Assembly (NCBI RefSeq): GCF_963678635.1
Contig: NC_087068.1
Coordinates: 25,670,318-25,734,317, forward strand
Direction of reading: 5' to 3'
Source of the DNA: Symsagittifera roscoffensis
Lineage: Eukaryota > Xenacoelomorpha > Acoela > Convolutidae
DNA: 64,000 nt
The notes beneath the pieces were generated by a model, which had not been told where the DNA came from, did not search any database, and saw only the letters and a program-made list of their open reading frames with translations. Numbering within the stretch: the stretch's first letter is position 1; every line of letters begins with the position of its first letter. This document shows positions 33,405-45,622 of this stretch, piece after piece. The translations under genes were made by a program, and so were the position numbers.

Positions 33405-36105
33405 GAGGTGAATATTCTTTAGTTACATGGTGAAGAGAGGGGGCTTTAACAATTTTAAAGACCAGTATTAAAAATTCTATCTCCGGTCAAGCTCAGGTCA
33501 ACAAAGTAAACGTTTAAATTGACATATCTAAATCAATTTGAAAAAACTTGATGCTTGAATTCAAATTAAACATAATATTTGTATGAACATATTTCAAAAA
33601 TTACGAGCGCAATGAGTTGCCAGGAATTAATTTCAAAAATGGCAATTTTCAAACGTTTTTTTGTGCACACCGAGTATATAGCGACGTTTCAAAACATCTA
33701 AAATAAAATTTATATCTTTTTTTAAACTACTTAATGACTTATAGGCATTTGGTTATTTCAACGGACATTTACTATATGCCTATCTATTGTAAATGGACTT
33801 GTTGAGTACATGCAAAAGAAGTCAATGCATAGCCAAAATGTAGATTTTGTGATTTGCAAGCGAGTTCCTCAACAGACTGATAAGATTTTTTGATCTTTTT
33901 GTTGTTGTCGAACCTAAAGAAAATAGGCTGAAATTTTGTACCAATCCAAACTACTTCCAGAGAAGCTAGCATTTCGGCATCCGGGATAGGAAGAGCGCAG
34001 TACAGAAAAGTTTGTTGAATTCATTAGCAAATATTTATTCATGGGTGCAGTGGATTGCTCACAAGTTCAATCAAATAATTAATTTCAAAAATCTTAAACC
34101 TTGATTTTGTTAGTATTAAATCAATTTTCGATTACAAAATTCTTAACTAACTAATTTGATTAATAAAATTTTTTTTTTTCATTTTCCATCTTCAAAAAAT
34201 TCATACAAATGCAGATCAATAAGAAAAAAACGCGTTACTGTGAAAATCCGTGTGTGAAAGTTAAATTTAGTTTATCTACACTAGTGAACATTCAACTTCT
34301 TATTTCATTCATTCTCATGATGCTTATATCCACAAAGACTTTTAATTGATAAAATTTGGTTGCAACGGTTTTCCAGAGCAAAAAAAAAATTGTTCCGAGA
34401 CAAAAATTATAATTGATTACAGACCTAACATCTGGGAGTTGATTACATCCTCGTTAAAAAATATATTTTTTTCTTCCAAAAAATCAAATTTCGGGAACTG
34501 AAAGCGGTTGTTTGTTCCTTGAAAACCAAATAAAACCAATTGTAATTAAAAAACAAACAAAATAATAACTGTCCTTGATGACCAATTGTACTCTATTTCT
34601 TTGTCGATGGTTTTGCTGAAGTTTAAAAAAAAATTGCCGAGAATTCATGCTATCTTTTTTGAGCTAAAATAGCTGCGAACCTGAAAAAGAAAAAAAAACT
34701 AGCAAAAACATTCAATTTGACAAAGCAGCAAGCAAATTAAATCATTTCAGTAGAAATCGAAGAAAGAAATTTTCAAAACAAATTAGTTTGCATACAAGGA
34801 AAAATTAGTAAAACTCTACTTTCAGTTCACTTTCGCTGAAATAGTATTTCGAAGAGGTGAACATTCTCTAGTAACCTTTTGAAGGGGAGGTGAACATCAA
34901 AGAGGAGAACATTCTCTAGTAACCTCGTGAAGGGAGGAGGCTTTAGCAATTTAAAGACCAGTTTTATTATATTTATCTCCGGTCAAGCTGAAGTCAACAA
35001 TGTAAAAGTTTCAATTGACATATCTAAATCATTTTGAAAAAATTTGATGCCTCAAATCAAATTTAATTTGCGTTTTGCATGAACATATTGCAAAAGTTGC
35101 GAGCGTAATGAGTTGTCAAGAATAAAATTCAAAAACAGCAAATTAAAGAAAAAATTTACACAACAGCAAAAAAGTTATGTAACTTTTTAAAGTTACTTGA
35201 TGACTTTTAGACAAGCTTATTTCAACGGATATTTACTATGCAACTGTCTGTAATAATAAAGAAGTCAATGCTTGATCAAATTGCGTGTTTTGTAATTTGC
35301 AATCGAATTCCATAACAAATTGATAACAGCTTTTGATCTTTTTTGTTGTAGTCAAATCTACGGAAAAATTGCTGAAAGTTTGTACCAATCCAAACCCGTT
35401 CAAAAGCAGCAAGGTTTTGAAATCCGGGATAAGACTTGCAGAGCTCAGAATAATTTGTTGAATTCATCAGCAAAATTTTATTCCTGCGTGCACTGGATTG
35501 CTCACAGGTTCAATCGAATAATCATTTTCAAAAATCCCAAGCACTGATTTTGTTAAGATTATTATTTTTTTCATTATTAAAACCGTATCCAACCAATTTG
35601 ATTAAGGAAACTTTTCCATTTTCCATCTTTAAACTTTTCAAAAAAAATCTCACTAGTGCAGTTCAATTGAAAAAAACGCTTTACTGTGAAAATCGACTTG
35701 CGAAATCTATATTTAGTTTATTTACACTAGTGAACATTCGATTCTTTGTTTCGTTTCCTTTCATGATGCTTATATTCGCACTGACATTTACTTGATAATA
35801 ATTGATTACAACGCAACGGTTTTCCGGGACAAAAAGTGTTCTGAGACAAAAATTTTAATTGTTTACAGACTTAGAACTCAGATCTGGAAGTTGGTTACAT
35901 CCTATTTGAAAAAAGATTTTAGATTCAAAAAATCATTTTTCAGGAACTGAAAGTGGTTGTTTAATTTCTTGCGTAACCAACTTAAGCCGAGTGTAATTGA
36001 AAGCGATCAAATTTTTAACAGTTCTTGATGCTAAATTGTAGTCCATCAATTTGTCGATGGTTTTGCTGACGCTTGAAAAAATTGCCGAAAGCTCATGCTA
36101 GATTT
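33405..36105. repeat. diverged direct duplication, two units of about 1.25 kb
   Basis: Unit 1 (about 33405-34655) and unit 2 (about 34855-36105) share many words in the same order. Examples are ATCTCCGGTCAAGCT (33480 and 34975), GACATATCTAAATCA, GCGAGTTCC/CGAATTCC near a TTTTTGATCTTTTTTG word, TACACTAGTGAACATTC, and TTTGTCGATGGTTTTGCTGA near both right ends. The offset is about 1.45-1.5 kb. Divergence is substantial, and I see no coding frame conserved between the units. Confidence 0.82.
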
Positions 36106-36112
36106 GCAAGAC

Positions 36113-36275
36113 GTACAGTTTTGATAACAAAGCTCCCTTCGTTCTTCTTTGTTCTTTACTTTCCTTTGATCGTTCCGACAAAACTTTCACATGTTTAAGG
36201 ACTTGTCTCTGGAATCCAGGAACATACAGACACAAAATTGTGCGCCTATCCAGTGCACAGTTTGGCCTCGTTATG
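36113..36275 (+). repeat. dispersed family D, copy
   Basis: Same orientation as the 12702 copy. TTGTCTCTGGAATCCAGGAA and GTGCGCCTATCCAGTGCACA agree with it almost perfectly, so this family moved or was copied fairly recently. Confidence 0.75.
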
Positions 36276-36336
36276 AACCTGCTTGTTTTGCCGCCTATAT
36301 GCGGAAATGGATAACTGTAAATATAGCGTGCATTAA

Positions 36337-36657
36337 TGGTATTCACACATTTCGCCCCTCACGCGTTTCGCACCTCACACGTTTTTCCCCTCACACGTTT
36401 CGCACCTTTCAAATCTAGTGGCACATTTCGCCCCCACACATTTCGCCCTTCAAAAATTACTGGCACATTTTGCCCATAAAATGTACATTAAGAAAGCGGC
36501 GTTACTTAACTGTGTAACAAGTTAGGGGCGAAACGTGCGAGGACGAAATGTGTGAAATTATTAGGGGCGAATTGTGTGAGGGGCGAATTGTGCCACTTTA
36601 TTTAAGAGGGGCGAAATGTGTGTGGGGCAAAACGTGGGACATTCTGCAATAATACCA
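36337..36657. mobile_element. foldback element with CACATTTCGCCCC arms
   Basis: The left arm is a run of CACA(C/T)GTTTCGC(C)CCTC and CACATTTCGCCCC words; the right arm is the inverted version, AGGGGCGAAATGTGTG, repeated. The outermost bases are TGGTATT on the left and AATACCA on the right, a short terminal inverted repeat. The unpaired centre is about 36480-36520. It carries no gene. Confidence 0.78.
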
Positions 36658-37074
36658 GATGAAACCTATTTTTAATGAATATTATCCAATTTTTTTAAAT
36701 ATATGAAGAAAATTCTCACAAAATTTTATCCGAAATTAAAGGTGTCAAGAGAAAAAAACCACGCTAAAGTATTCCATGTCTTTCTTCGCATGTCGAAAAA
36801 CAACCCAAATTTATAAAACGGTTTAAGCTCTCTCTACACCAGATGGAACATGAATCTCGTTTTGAAGCATTTGCTTTGAAAACAAAGTCTGTCCCAAAAA
36901 AGATACATTAGCTGTACGTTTTCGACCTGAATTTGTGATTAATCTTCGAGAGAGAACCACTCGATCAGTGTTTTTAAAATAAAAGCTGGTGCTATGCTAC
37001 TAGTGAAAAAAATGAAGCAAAAATTTGGAGAAGTTCGCCGCGCTGGAAAATTTCAAAGAACATAATACAGTTTG

Positions 37075-37495
37075 GTGTCGAAAGTCAAGTCGACGGGACT
37101 TCGAGCCGAAAGGCAAAAGTACGGACTTCAGGCAAAATAATGAGCTATAGTTTCCTGAAAATATGAAAAAAAAGCATGGGCTCAAAAAGAATTTGGAAGT
37201 TTTTTTGCACACAATTGTTGCTTTTATTATATTTTTCATCAATTTTACGAAGTTAAAGGATCTCTTATGAGGTTCAAATTTAAAATCATTATGTATAGGG
37301 TTCATTAGTTTGTAATTAATGCATTTAAAACACCGATCCATTTAACGAATTAAAAATGCCCCAGTTCACATTTAGTAATACTCGACAATTTTGATAGAAC
37401 ACGTATAAATCGTCGCAAAAACAGTAAATAAGTCAAAATGCGGCCTGAAAACCCTTCGGCTCGACGTCCCGTCGGCTTGTTTCCCTAGACTTCGC
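37075..37495. mobile_element. inverted-repeat element, weakly bounded
   Basis: CAAGTCGACGGGACTTCGAG with CCGAAAGG (37086-37115) pairs with CCCTTCGGCTCGACGTCCCG and TCGGCTTG (37451-37480). The arms are about 28 bp around a 330-bp spacer with no frame of interest. Confidence 0.55.
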
Positions 37496-39075
37496 TATAA
37501 AAATGTTTTTCCATATTATGAAATTGTAAGATAAGCTTTTTAGTCTTACAATGAAAATGTATAAGAAGCTTTTTTTCTAATTTATGAAATTGGATTGATG
37601 AATTTTTTGCATTGTTGAAACTTGGCAAGTAGAATTGAGGCAAGTAGATTTAAGACCCAGCCATGAAACGTGCCTTCTCGCTGAAAAATTTGAGACTGCG
37701 GAAATTTTCTTATGCTTGAGGAACAATTCTCAGAGCGTGGAAGGATCCTAATACTCAAAACCAAATATTTTTGAGACGTTGCAACAAAAAAATATTAAAT
37801 ATAGCAAAAGTTTTTCTCACGATTTAATTTAAAAATAGGCAAAAGAACACTTTTCTTCAAAAACAGGACCAAAATGAGCTGAAATTTTTTAAATGGCAAT
37901 AACTTTTGTTTTGTGCAGCAAATGAAGAAACACTCGCCAACAACTCGCCTTACAACAGGAAGTATCGGTAAGAACTTTCAGCAATTCAAGAAATTGGAAA
38001 TTACTGTATTTTGTACAAAAGATTTCGCATTCCTCACTTCCTCTGACAGAAAAAGATTTCAGAAGCAAATCAAAGTAAAATCCTATGCATGGTATAACAA
38101 CGGAGTGAAAAAAAATATATATATTTTTTTAATTTCAACCAATGGCTGCAGAGTACGAGAATTCTACATAAAGTGTTTTACAACAAATTTAAGAATCACT
38201 TTTTTGATAACCAGCATCAACTTCTAAATTAACAAGACTGAACTTAACTCATATGTTTTTAGCTAAAATTGTATTTATGTAAAGTTTCAAAAGTTTTTTT
38301 TCTGTGGAAAAATGCGTATCATACAGTTTTAATATATGAAAACTATGCGAAAAGCATTTTTCGACAAAAAAAAACAATTTAAATTTTTGACAAAAAAAAA
38401 TTGCTCGCAATCTTCAAAAAAATTTTCATACTCATTGAAATTTTCTTTTAATAGGTTTCGAATGATTTATTTTCTATTTAGTTTTTCTCTGGAAAAATGT
38501 TTATCATAAAATGCTCATAAAATTATATGACAAGCATTTTTTTTTACCATAACTAAAAAAGTAGTCTTAATATAATTCTTAGTATTGCAAAATTTTTTCA
38601 ACATTCAAAATCTCATATTACGCTCAATTGACTTTCTTAGAATCCGTTTTAATTAATTTCTGAAATTTTCAAGTGATTTCTGAAACACATACATGAAAAT
38701 TATAAATCAGCAATTTTTCGACTAAATGTCAAAAAATAATGTCGACAGTCATAACCCTCTCAATATTCAAAAACACAAATTAAACTCAAATATATTCACC
38801 TAAAAAGGATTTGCAATGGTCTATTAACAATTTATTTTTCCACGAAAGAACGCTAACTATGAATTTATATAAATGAAAATTGTATGATAAACGTTTTTTT
38901 ATTAAAAAAGACCACAAAGACCACAAAGCTTCAAAAGCGTCGAATAGACCATAAATCTGTATCAAAAATCTTTCAAACATTTTTGAAATTTTGTCTGAAA
39001 GTTGTGAGATAACTTTTTTTTTCATAGGCGCCATATATGAAATTGTATGACAAGAATTTTTCTTGTATGGACGTC
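37496..39075. repeat. family C repeat region, several copies
   Basis: Words such as AAAATGCGTATCATACAG, AAAATGTTTATCATAAAA, ATTGTATGATAAACG and GAAATTGTATGACAAG recur in both orientations at 37500-37580, 38310-38345, 38490-38540, 38870-38900 and 39030-39065. The region ends with GTCAACCCGGATTTAAA, as the 22.8 kb copy does. Confidence 0.55.
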
Positions 39076-39562
39076 AACCCGGATTTAAATCTTATATCTT
39101 AAATAGTTGCAGAGAGAACAAAAAAAGCGCGAAGAAAAAATTGGTTTAATTTCTCGTTGAAATCAAGAAAAAAACTTCATGCCCTGTGATTGCACGTCTC
39201 GAAAAAATTTCGGCTTCGCTGCTTAAATAAATATAATTTACAAAAAAATGCTCAATGGTTCCGGTGATCAAAGAGGCTGAAATAAGCAACCACCTTAAAT
39301 TCAAATTATTAATACTTTCGGCAATTTTTCTCAAAACATTATCATCATTTGAAAACAATGAGAAGTTTTTGAAATTATTTATTAATTAGAATTTATAACT
39401 TCATTTTATAAACTACTAATCTACTTGTAAAAATAATGGAAGTACTCTAAAATTACTGCAAAGCAATTCGGCAGGTAAGATCATCATACAGATGATTTTG
39501 TTTTGGACGCCTTGGGAGGCTTAGAGTCACATAAAAATTCCCAACCTTAGCTACAATAAATT

Positions 39563-39568
39563 TTTATT
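39563..39568 (-). terminator. possible poly-A signal of the CA8-like gene
   Basis: AATAAA on the minus strand, about 235 bases beyond the TAG at 39803. It is the first such hexamer seen downstream. Confidence 0.4.
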
Positions 39569-39802
39569 TAATTTCACAAAAATCAGCAAGAAAAGAATTA
39601 ACTCATTAAAACGTAAAAGAATTAAAACAAAAAATAGAAAAGTTAACTCGTTTTTGCCCATTTTTATTTTTGCTACTGATTTCACAGGCCAGAAGTATAA
39701 GGTTGTTTGAGGCTTGTTATTACCGTGTTTTACATAACAAGTCGCATGTTGTATGGGTACTAATTTGGTTATTAAATCATTGCGGATTCTGGAGTGATGT
39801 TG

Positions 39803-42800
39803 CTATGGTTTGAAGGAGGAAGTGATGCGTCTGTCGCAGAGTGCCTGGGTGGGTCTGAAGTTGTCCACCATCTGTCCCTCGTAGCCGGCTGTGGGTGCCT
39901 CTCCCCTTGTGAACGTCTTCAGTCTACGGAACTCCTCCAGCTGAACAGAATTTTTAGTCAAAAATTTTCCACAACTTGGCCTCCAAATGTTGAACGAGCA
40001 TACGAAGTCATTTATAATATGAAGTTTGTGCTGTCTGTAAAGTAACAAAAACGTCAATTTCAGATGTTCTTTTGTAATAAAATTCGTCAAAGTTTTAATT
40101 AAAAGGCCCGTCATGCGCCTTGTCAGTTACCTGAATCTATATGCGAGCTCTCCTAAAACACTTTATAAGACCTTACTTATATTGCCAACAAAACGGCCAG
40201 TTACCATTAGAAGGGCCAATATCGTTGAATGATGAGCAAATTGTACCTCATGCATGCCCCTTGCAAAAAAAAGACTGGTAAAAGAAAAATGTGGCTTTAA
40301 ATGTGTCGCCAAGTTGTCAATGTGTCACGAAGCTTTTGTTAACTTTTTGGCATGTTCAATTTCAACTTAGCGAGCCGGTGTTTGCTTGGTTGAAAATATT
40401 AGTTTGCAGCTAATCAGAATTGAGCATTTTGCATTCGTTGGTTTTACTGGTTTAAAAGAGCCATTCAGTTTTAGGGGGGCGATGGTCCACTTGGTTAAGG
40501 TGGACGCTTTTTCTCAGGGATTTGACCCCCTGCCGACCCAAAGGGTCCCCCCTTCGTACAATTTTGAGATATCCATATTTGCTGACGGACCCTAAAAATT
40601 GCTGACGGACCCTTCGGCGCCAATCTATAATAATTTTGAGGGGGGAGCGCGCGCCGAAAAAACGCGAATTTTTGGTCGAAGTGCCTAAAAACGCCTTTAT
40701 GGCCTTTTTTCGAATTAGTGTCTTTATAGTGTTTTGGGAGAGCTCAGAAAATCAATTTAGTCGACCAAAAACCAAAAAAAAAGGTCGACAAAATTTTCAA
40801 ATTTTTTTTGAAGATCCGCCCCCCCCCCCCTCGAAAAATTCCTAGATCCGCGCCTGATTATACCTGTGAATGTGAGATGGTGAGGGGGTATCTGTAGAGT
40901 ATCCATGTGACGTTCTCGTGGCACGGGGGGATAGTGAGTGAGCCACTGTACACCCAGTAGTCCCTCAGAGCGGGATCAGGCAGGAAGCTAGCGGGAGACA
41001 GTGCTGTCGTGATCCTCTTACTGCGACCCTACAAACCAATAATCACTGTGCATAACGAGATCCCAAGTCACAACTGTGCAATTAGTGATAACAAATAAAC
41101 ATTTTAAACAAAAAACAGACGAAAAAGTAATTTAAAAAAGAACTTCGACGACTCAACAGTTAAAGATACTATTCTACATCTTTTTCGACGGAGCAGGCTT
41201 AAAGTTTTTCGAAAGTTGATTTCGGTGTTAGCATGTACCTAATTTTTGCCAGTGCACGCAAAAAACATAGTTTTTTTGGTAAACACTTTTTTAAATGCCT
41301 TGATATTTTGCTTGTCCCGTTTTCTCTAAATATTGTCTAGCACGCAGAAAATTTGATTTATTTTCGGAAACTAAAATAAATAAATAATTGCCAATCACTT
41401 TTTCATCAAACTTAAAATGACGAAGCATGATTTCTATATATACTGAAACATGATTTCGTAATACTGAAACCAAAAATTGATAATTTGCAATGAATAACTG
41501 ATTTATTAAGGCGCTCAACAAACTGTAGTGGACTTAAACTGTACCTTGTTCGCCTGTAATTTACATTCCATTTATAATCACTTAATACCAACAAAAGATG
41601 TAACTCAAATCAGATTTTTGCATTTAAATTTCAGCCATAAGTGACCAAGTTGCTCCTAGGGGGAAGATGTAAACTCAATTTTTACTTTAAGTTTTATCAG
41701 AATCGAGCACTTTAACCGTAGCGCTATAAACTTTAAAACAAATTAAATTGAGTGGAAAAATTTGATCTCCAATGTGAAATTAGGCAAAAAAGTTAGCCTA
41801 TTTATAATGACTAACTTTTTTACAAATTTTTAACAAGTTCTTGATAAAATTTTTGGAGTTCAAAAAATTCATCCATTTTCTCCAAAAAATTATTCTGGCT
41901 CAAATCAATGTTGATTGAGTTCAGTGACAGATAAAATCCATGAACACAATAAACGCAACAAAATCGCTCGTATCAGGGCGAAGCACTGATTGTTCCGACT
42001 AACTTTTGAAGTCTATGGAGCAGAAATAACATGAAAAAAAAGTTAATTGTAATAAAAATGAATTTTTTTTAATTTGAGATTTTTTGAGAAAAACATCTCC
42101 CAACATCCCGTATAAAATACAAAGAGATCAATTTGTGCTTCTAGTAACAAATCAAAAACGACAAATAGCCTGCTTCAACCAATTTGGAACGATTTCTAAG
42201 ATGATTTAAATCTCCACATACGCTTCAATAGCGCGAAATATATCGCGCGTTAATTGTCCCAAATTGGCCAAAATTACAATCTTTAAACCCCCATAAATTT
42301 ACAAAAACTGATCACAGGTAAAATATCTTTTCATATTTAAGTTTGAGCGACAATATTTTTTGAATGATTTAAAAAATTCCGTTAAATTTGCTAGTTAAAC
42401 AGTCGGAGTTTGCCTGAAGAAAAAAAACCCACCCCGAGCACAAATATTCCGTTAATTTTGATACGAAAGTGGAAACCAAAAAAGTTAAGTGAAAAACATG
42501 TCAGCTTAAAATATCAAAATTGGCTGACAAAGCAATTTCAAACTCCGCTATTTCACAAGAAAATGATTCCATTACAAATATCGCTTATAATGACCTTAAT
42601 TTGGCTTCAAAACCATGAAATTTACATTGTGTGACAGGTTAGATGACTGGAAAATAGTAGTTTTCAACACACAAAAAACAGAAAGGTTGTTCTATGTAGT
42701 TCTTTTTTTAAAAAGAAATACTTATTGAAATTAACACGCTGAAAAACGAACTATTTTTGAAATTACCTTTAATGGCTGTTTCATAAATATTTATATCAAA

Positions 42801-45622
42801 TTGCATTTTTTCAATGCATTATAAAAACAAAAAAAGAAAATTGTTTTTCAAATGAGAAAATATTTACCTGAAAACCTACACCATTGAATTGAGCCAGTTG
42901 TTAGCAAAATTATTCTGAATGAATTGGTTGAGATTTTTTTTCTTTACTGGATAGGCACACAATTTAGTGTATGTAGGTCTTTGAAATCCACGAACAAGTC
43001 CTACGACATGTTAAATTTTTTCGGAGCGATCAAAGAAAATGAAAGAACAAAACAAGCTCAAAGAGAGCGTCCGTGATGCTGAATCTGCTTACAATTCACA
43101 AAATACACAGTTTGGTAAAATACAAATATTTTACAAAAAAAGTTTGAAACTTCATCTAAAGACAATTTGAGTGTTCATGCCATCAATTTGCGAGGCTAGC
43201 AGTCAGCAGATTTAAGTAAGAAAACGCGAAAAATTTCATATCTATTTGCCGAGATACTATTTGCTCGACTACTAAAATAAATTTAAGTGTTTGTGTTCAG
43301 GTATGATTTTTTCACAAAAAAACAATACCAGAAAAAACAATCGTGTGGGTCGAAATATATGTCATTTCAGAACTCTTCAGTTTTTTGAAGTGTCAAATTT
43401 TCAGTTACGTTTAACAATAGTCTGAATGATTGGCGATTGAACTGTTGGTCATCATTCTTAGCTACTTATGAGAATAAGACCGAGTTTTAATTGTTTTACC
43501 TTATATTATCTATTAAAAACAGTTGTCTGAGACTAACATCAGATTATATTTCCCTGATGAACAGCACGGGTGTTGATATTTTCCCTCAATTGCTCTGTTT
43601 TTCATATTCCATTCCACTTCATTATCGTAAGCAAATTAATTTGTTTTTGCAAAATTGAAATAGAAGGATGAAAGGGGGAGTTGACAATAGCCAGATAATT
43701 TTCTCAACATAGTCAAACAAGGGTAGAAAGCAATATCATACCCGGAACTGGACTTCCTCAATGTGGTCGATAATCATTTTCAGTGTCGAGTGTTCTCGTC
43801 CGATCTGAAAAGTGAACGTTTTTTAAAACAAAAAGAATGATTATGTAGACGTCTTACAGGGAAGCTAATAATGTTCCCAAAAAATGATTGCTAAGTTTAA
43901 ATTATTTCAGCCTTCTTCTAGATAATGCAAATTTTTTTAGCGCTTTTAATGTTTTACCGACAAAAATTGCGTTTTTTAGCGCTCACTACATCTTTAAATT
44001 AGTAAATAATGGATCCCAGGGCGGCACCTTCAAAAATTTATAGAGTTGATTAGCCAAAAATGAATGGCGGAGAATAGTACAAAACCGGAACCCTTTGAGT
44101 AGCCAGCAGGGTTCGATCCACAGAGGAAGTTGGCGCCCCCTTTCTACTGACCTGTACAAATAATGCGCATATACAGATGCCTTTTGGTTTGCCGAGAGCT
44201 TCTTCGTAGCTGGAGTATAAGGTACAATTCCAGTGCACCAACTGCACCTGAAAAGACAACACATGAATGCAATTTGATGAACTCAAAGTAAATTGTCATC
44301 AAAACAAACCCATCGGCTTCTTTTCCAGGAATAATCAAAAGGAGGCAGATGAAAAGTGATTATAAAACATGTAATGAAATGATTTGTGATGATTTTTTTG
44401 CCTAGTTTTCGGCCAAAAACGATTGTTTGCTATTGATGTAAATATGACATTGAAGCAGACTTCGAATTAGAACCGAACTTTCCTAACAGTCTAGCTTGTC
44501 TTCGAAAAACATATCAGGGTTTTTCATATATTAATTTTTTTTTGCTCGTAATTATGTGTGTTTAGCTGACCTCCATGGGATATGCTTTGAAGTTGACCGT
44601 ATGCTCCGAGCCCCTGTCTGTCTCCTTGCCCCAGTGGAAAATAATATCAATCAGCTGGAATTCATTGCCAGTCTCCAGGGGTCCCCCCACCAGAATACTC
44701 TCTCCCCCCAACCCCAGCCCCAGTCCCATACCCAGTCCCCCCATTTTGGAATCGGAAGGCGCGAGGTGGGGGTGGGCGAATCCACCGTTGGAATAGTCGT
44801 AGAGGTTAAATTCGCTTGTCGTTGAAGCCACTGAAAAGGAAAAAAATTGAACTTGTTGAAGCTAAATTTTCTTGAGGAAAAATGTTAGATTTGATAGCGG
44901 AAGTTTTATGGTGCCATCTGTAATGTTATTTTGCGCGACCCGATCATCTTAGTCTTTGATCCTCATTTTCTTGGCGATCATTAAATCGAAACAACTCTTA
45001 AATACTTCCTTTTTACCACTCCGCACTAACTTTGTTGGTTTTTTCCCAAGTAAAATAGAATTGCTAGCAGTTATGATTAGCATCCAAATTAATGTTTTCA
45101 ATCCCAAATATTTTGTAAGATATTATATTATCACGGTTTTGTAGCATGGTGCAAGCTAACGCTTCTTGATTAGATACTTTAATAAAAGGTTTATTTCGTG
45201 AAGTGGACGCTTAATATTCACTTCACTTCCAATGTTTTCTATGTTGGGTAAATTTCGGTGGCAAAAAAATGCATGACAGAAATTTATGAGGCAAGCAGCG
45301 AATTTAAACATTCTGAAAGAAAACGCCACAATTGAATCTGAGTTTTGGATAGTATAAAAGGCTTTTTGATTGGTTACGAAATGTTCGACCATTCGGTGGC
45401 TCCGTCATAAAAACGAAGTCCTACTGGGAACCTTACTTTGTCTTGGTCTCATTGACAGCTGCAGCACATATCCAGTGTTGATCAGCTCGAAGTCCCTTGT
45501 CAACTGGTAGTGAGCAATCAGAGGCACCTCCAGCAACTGAGGATCGTGAACTGCCTCGCTGGAAGTCAAGTTGATGGGACTCTGGAAGGACCCGTTGATT
45601 TTATTGGTCGGCCTGGTCGGTC
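39803..45622 (-). CDS. CA8: carbonic-anhydrase-related protein, CA8-like (six core exons)
   Basis: Exons on the minus strand: 45622-45437, 44830-44571, 44247-44152, 43804-43742, 41028-40864, 39940-39803 (TAG). All have GT-AG sites and matching phases and encode about 302 aa of alpha-carbonic-anhydrase fold. Landmarks are [66 protein letters not shown] and the C-terminus [14 protein letters not shown], which fits CA8 (CARP VIII) better than CA10/11. Of the three zinc histidines (CA2 numbering), His94 is Ile, His96 is kept and His119 is Gln, so no CO2 hydration is expected. Vertebrate CA8 binds the IP3 receptor; whether this one does is unknown. A glycine-rich insertion ([14 protein letters not shown]) sits before the VGGPL strand. 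The usual N-terminal WGY segment is not seen; see the upstream exons. Confidence 0.93.
40466..40856 (-). mobile_element. hAT-like MITE (family A) in the CA8-like intron
   Basis: About 391 bp in reverse orientation, from CAGTTTTAGGGGGGCG to CTAGATCCGCGCCTG, only 8 bases beyond the donor of the 41028-40864 exon. It contains TGGTCCACTTGG (fits a pol III A box) and GGGATTTGACCCCC (B-box-like) about 30 bases later. Confidence 0.75.
41963..42476 (-). mobile_element. GTTCCGAC repeat (family B), reverse copy
   Basis: Nearly complete. It begins with the family 3' hairpin end (GCTCGTATCAGGGCGAAGC), then TGTTCCGACTAACTTTTGAA, ATATATCGCGCGTTAATTGT, and finishes CACCCCGAGCACAAATATTC with ATACGAAAGT. It lies in the intron between exons 43804-43742 and 41028-40864. 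Confidence 0.75.
42946..43113 (-). repeat. dispersed family D, diverged copy
   Basis: ACTGGATAGGCACACAATTT, TGTATGTAGGTC, ATGAAAGAACAAAACAAGC and ACACAGTTTGG follow the same order as in the 24855 copy. Confidence 0.6.
43985..44149 (-). mobile_element. hAT-like MITE fragment against the donor of exon 44247-44152
   Basis: GGTTAATCAACTCTA-type words, ACCCTTTGAG...GCCAGCAGGGTTCGATCC and GGCGCCCCC match the terminal third of family A in reverse orientation. The recognisable part begins within about 5 bases of the exon's 5' splice site. Confidence 0.55.
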
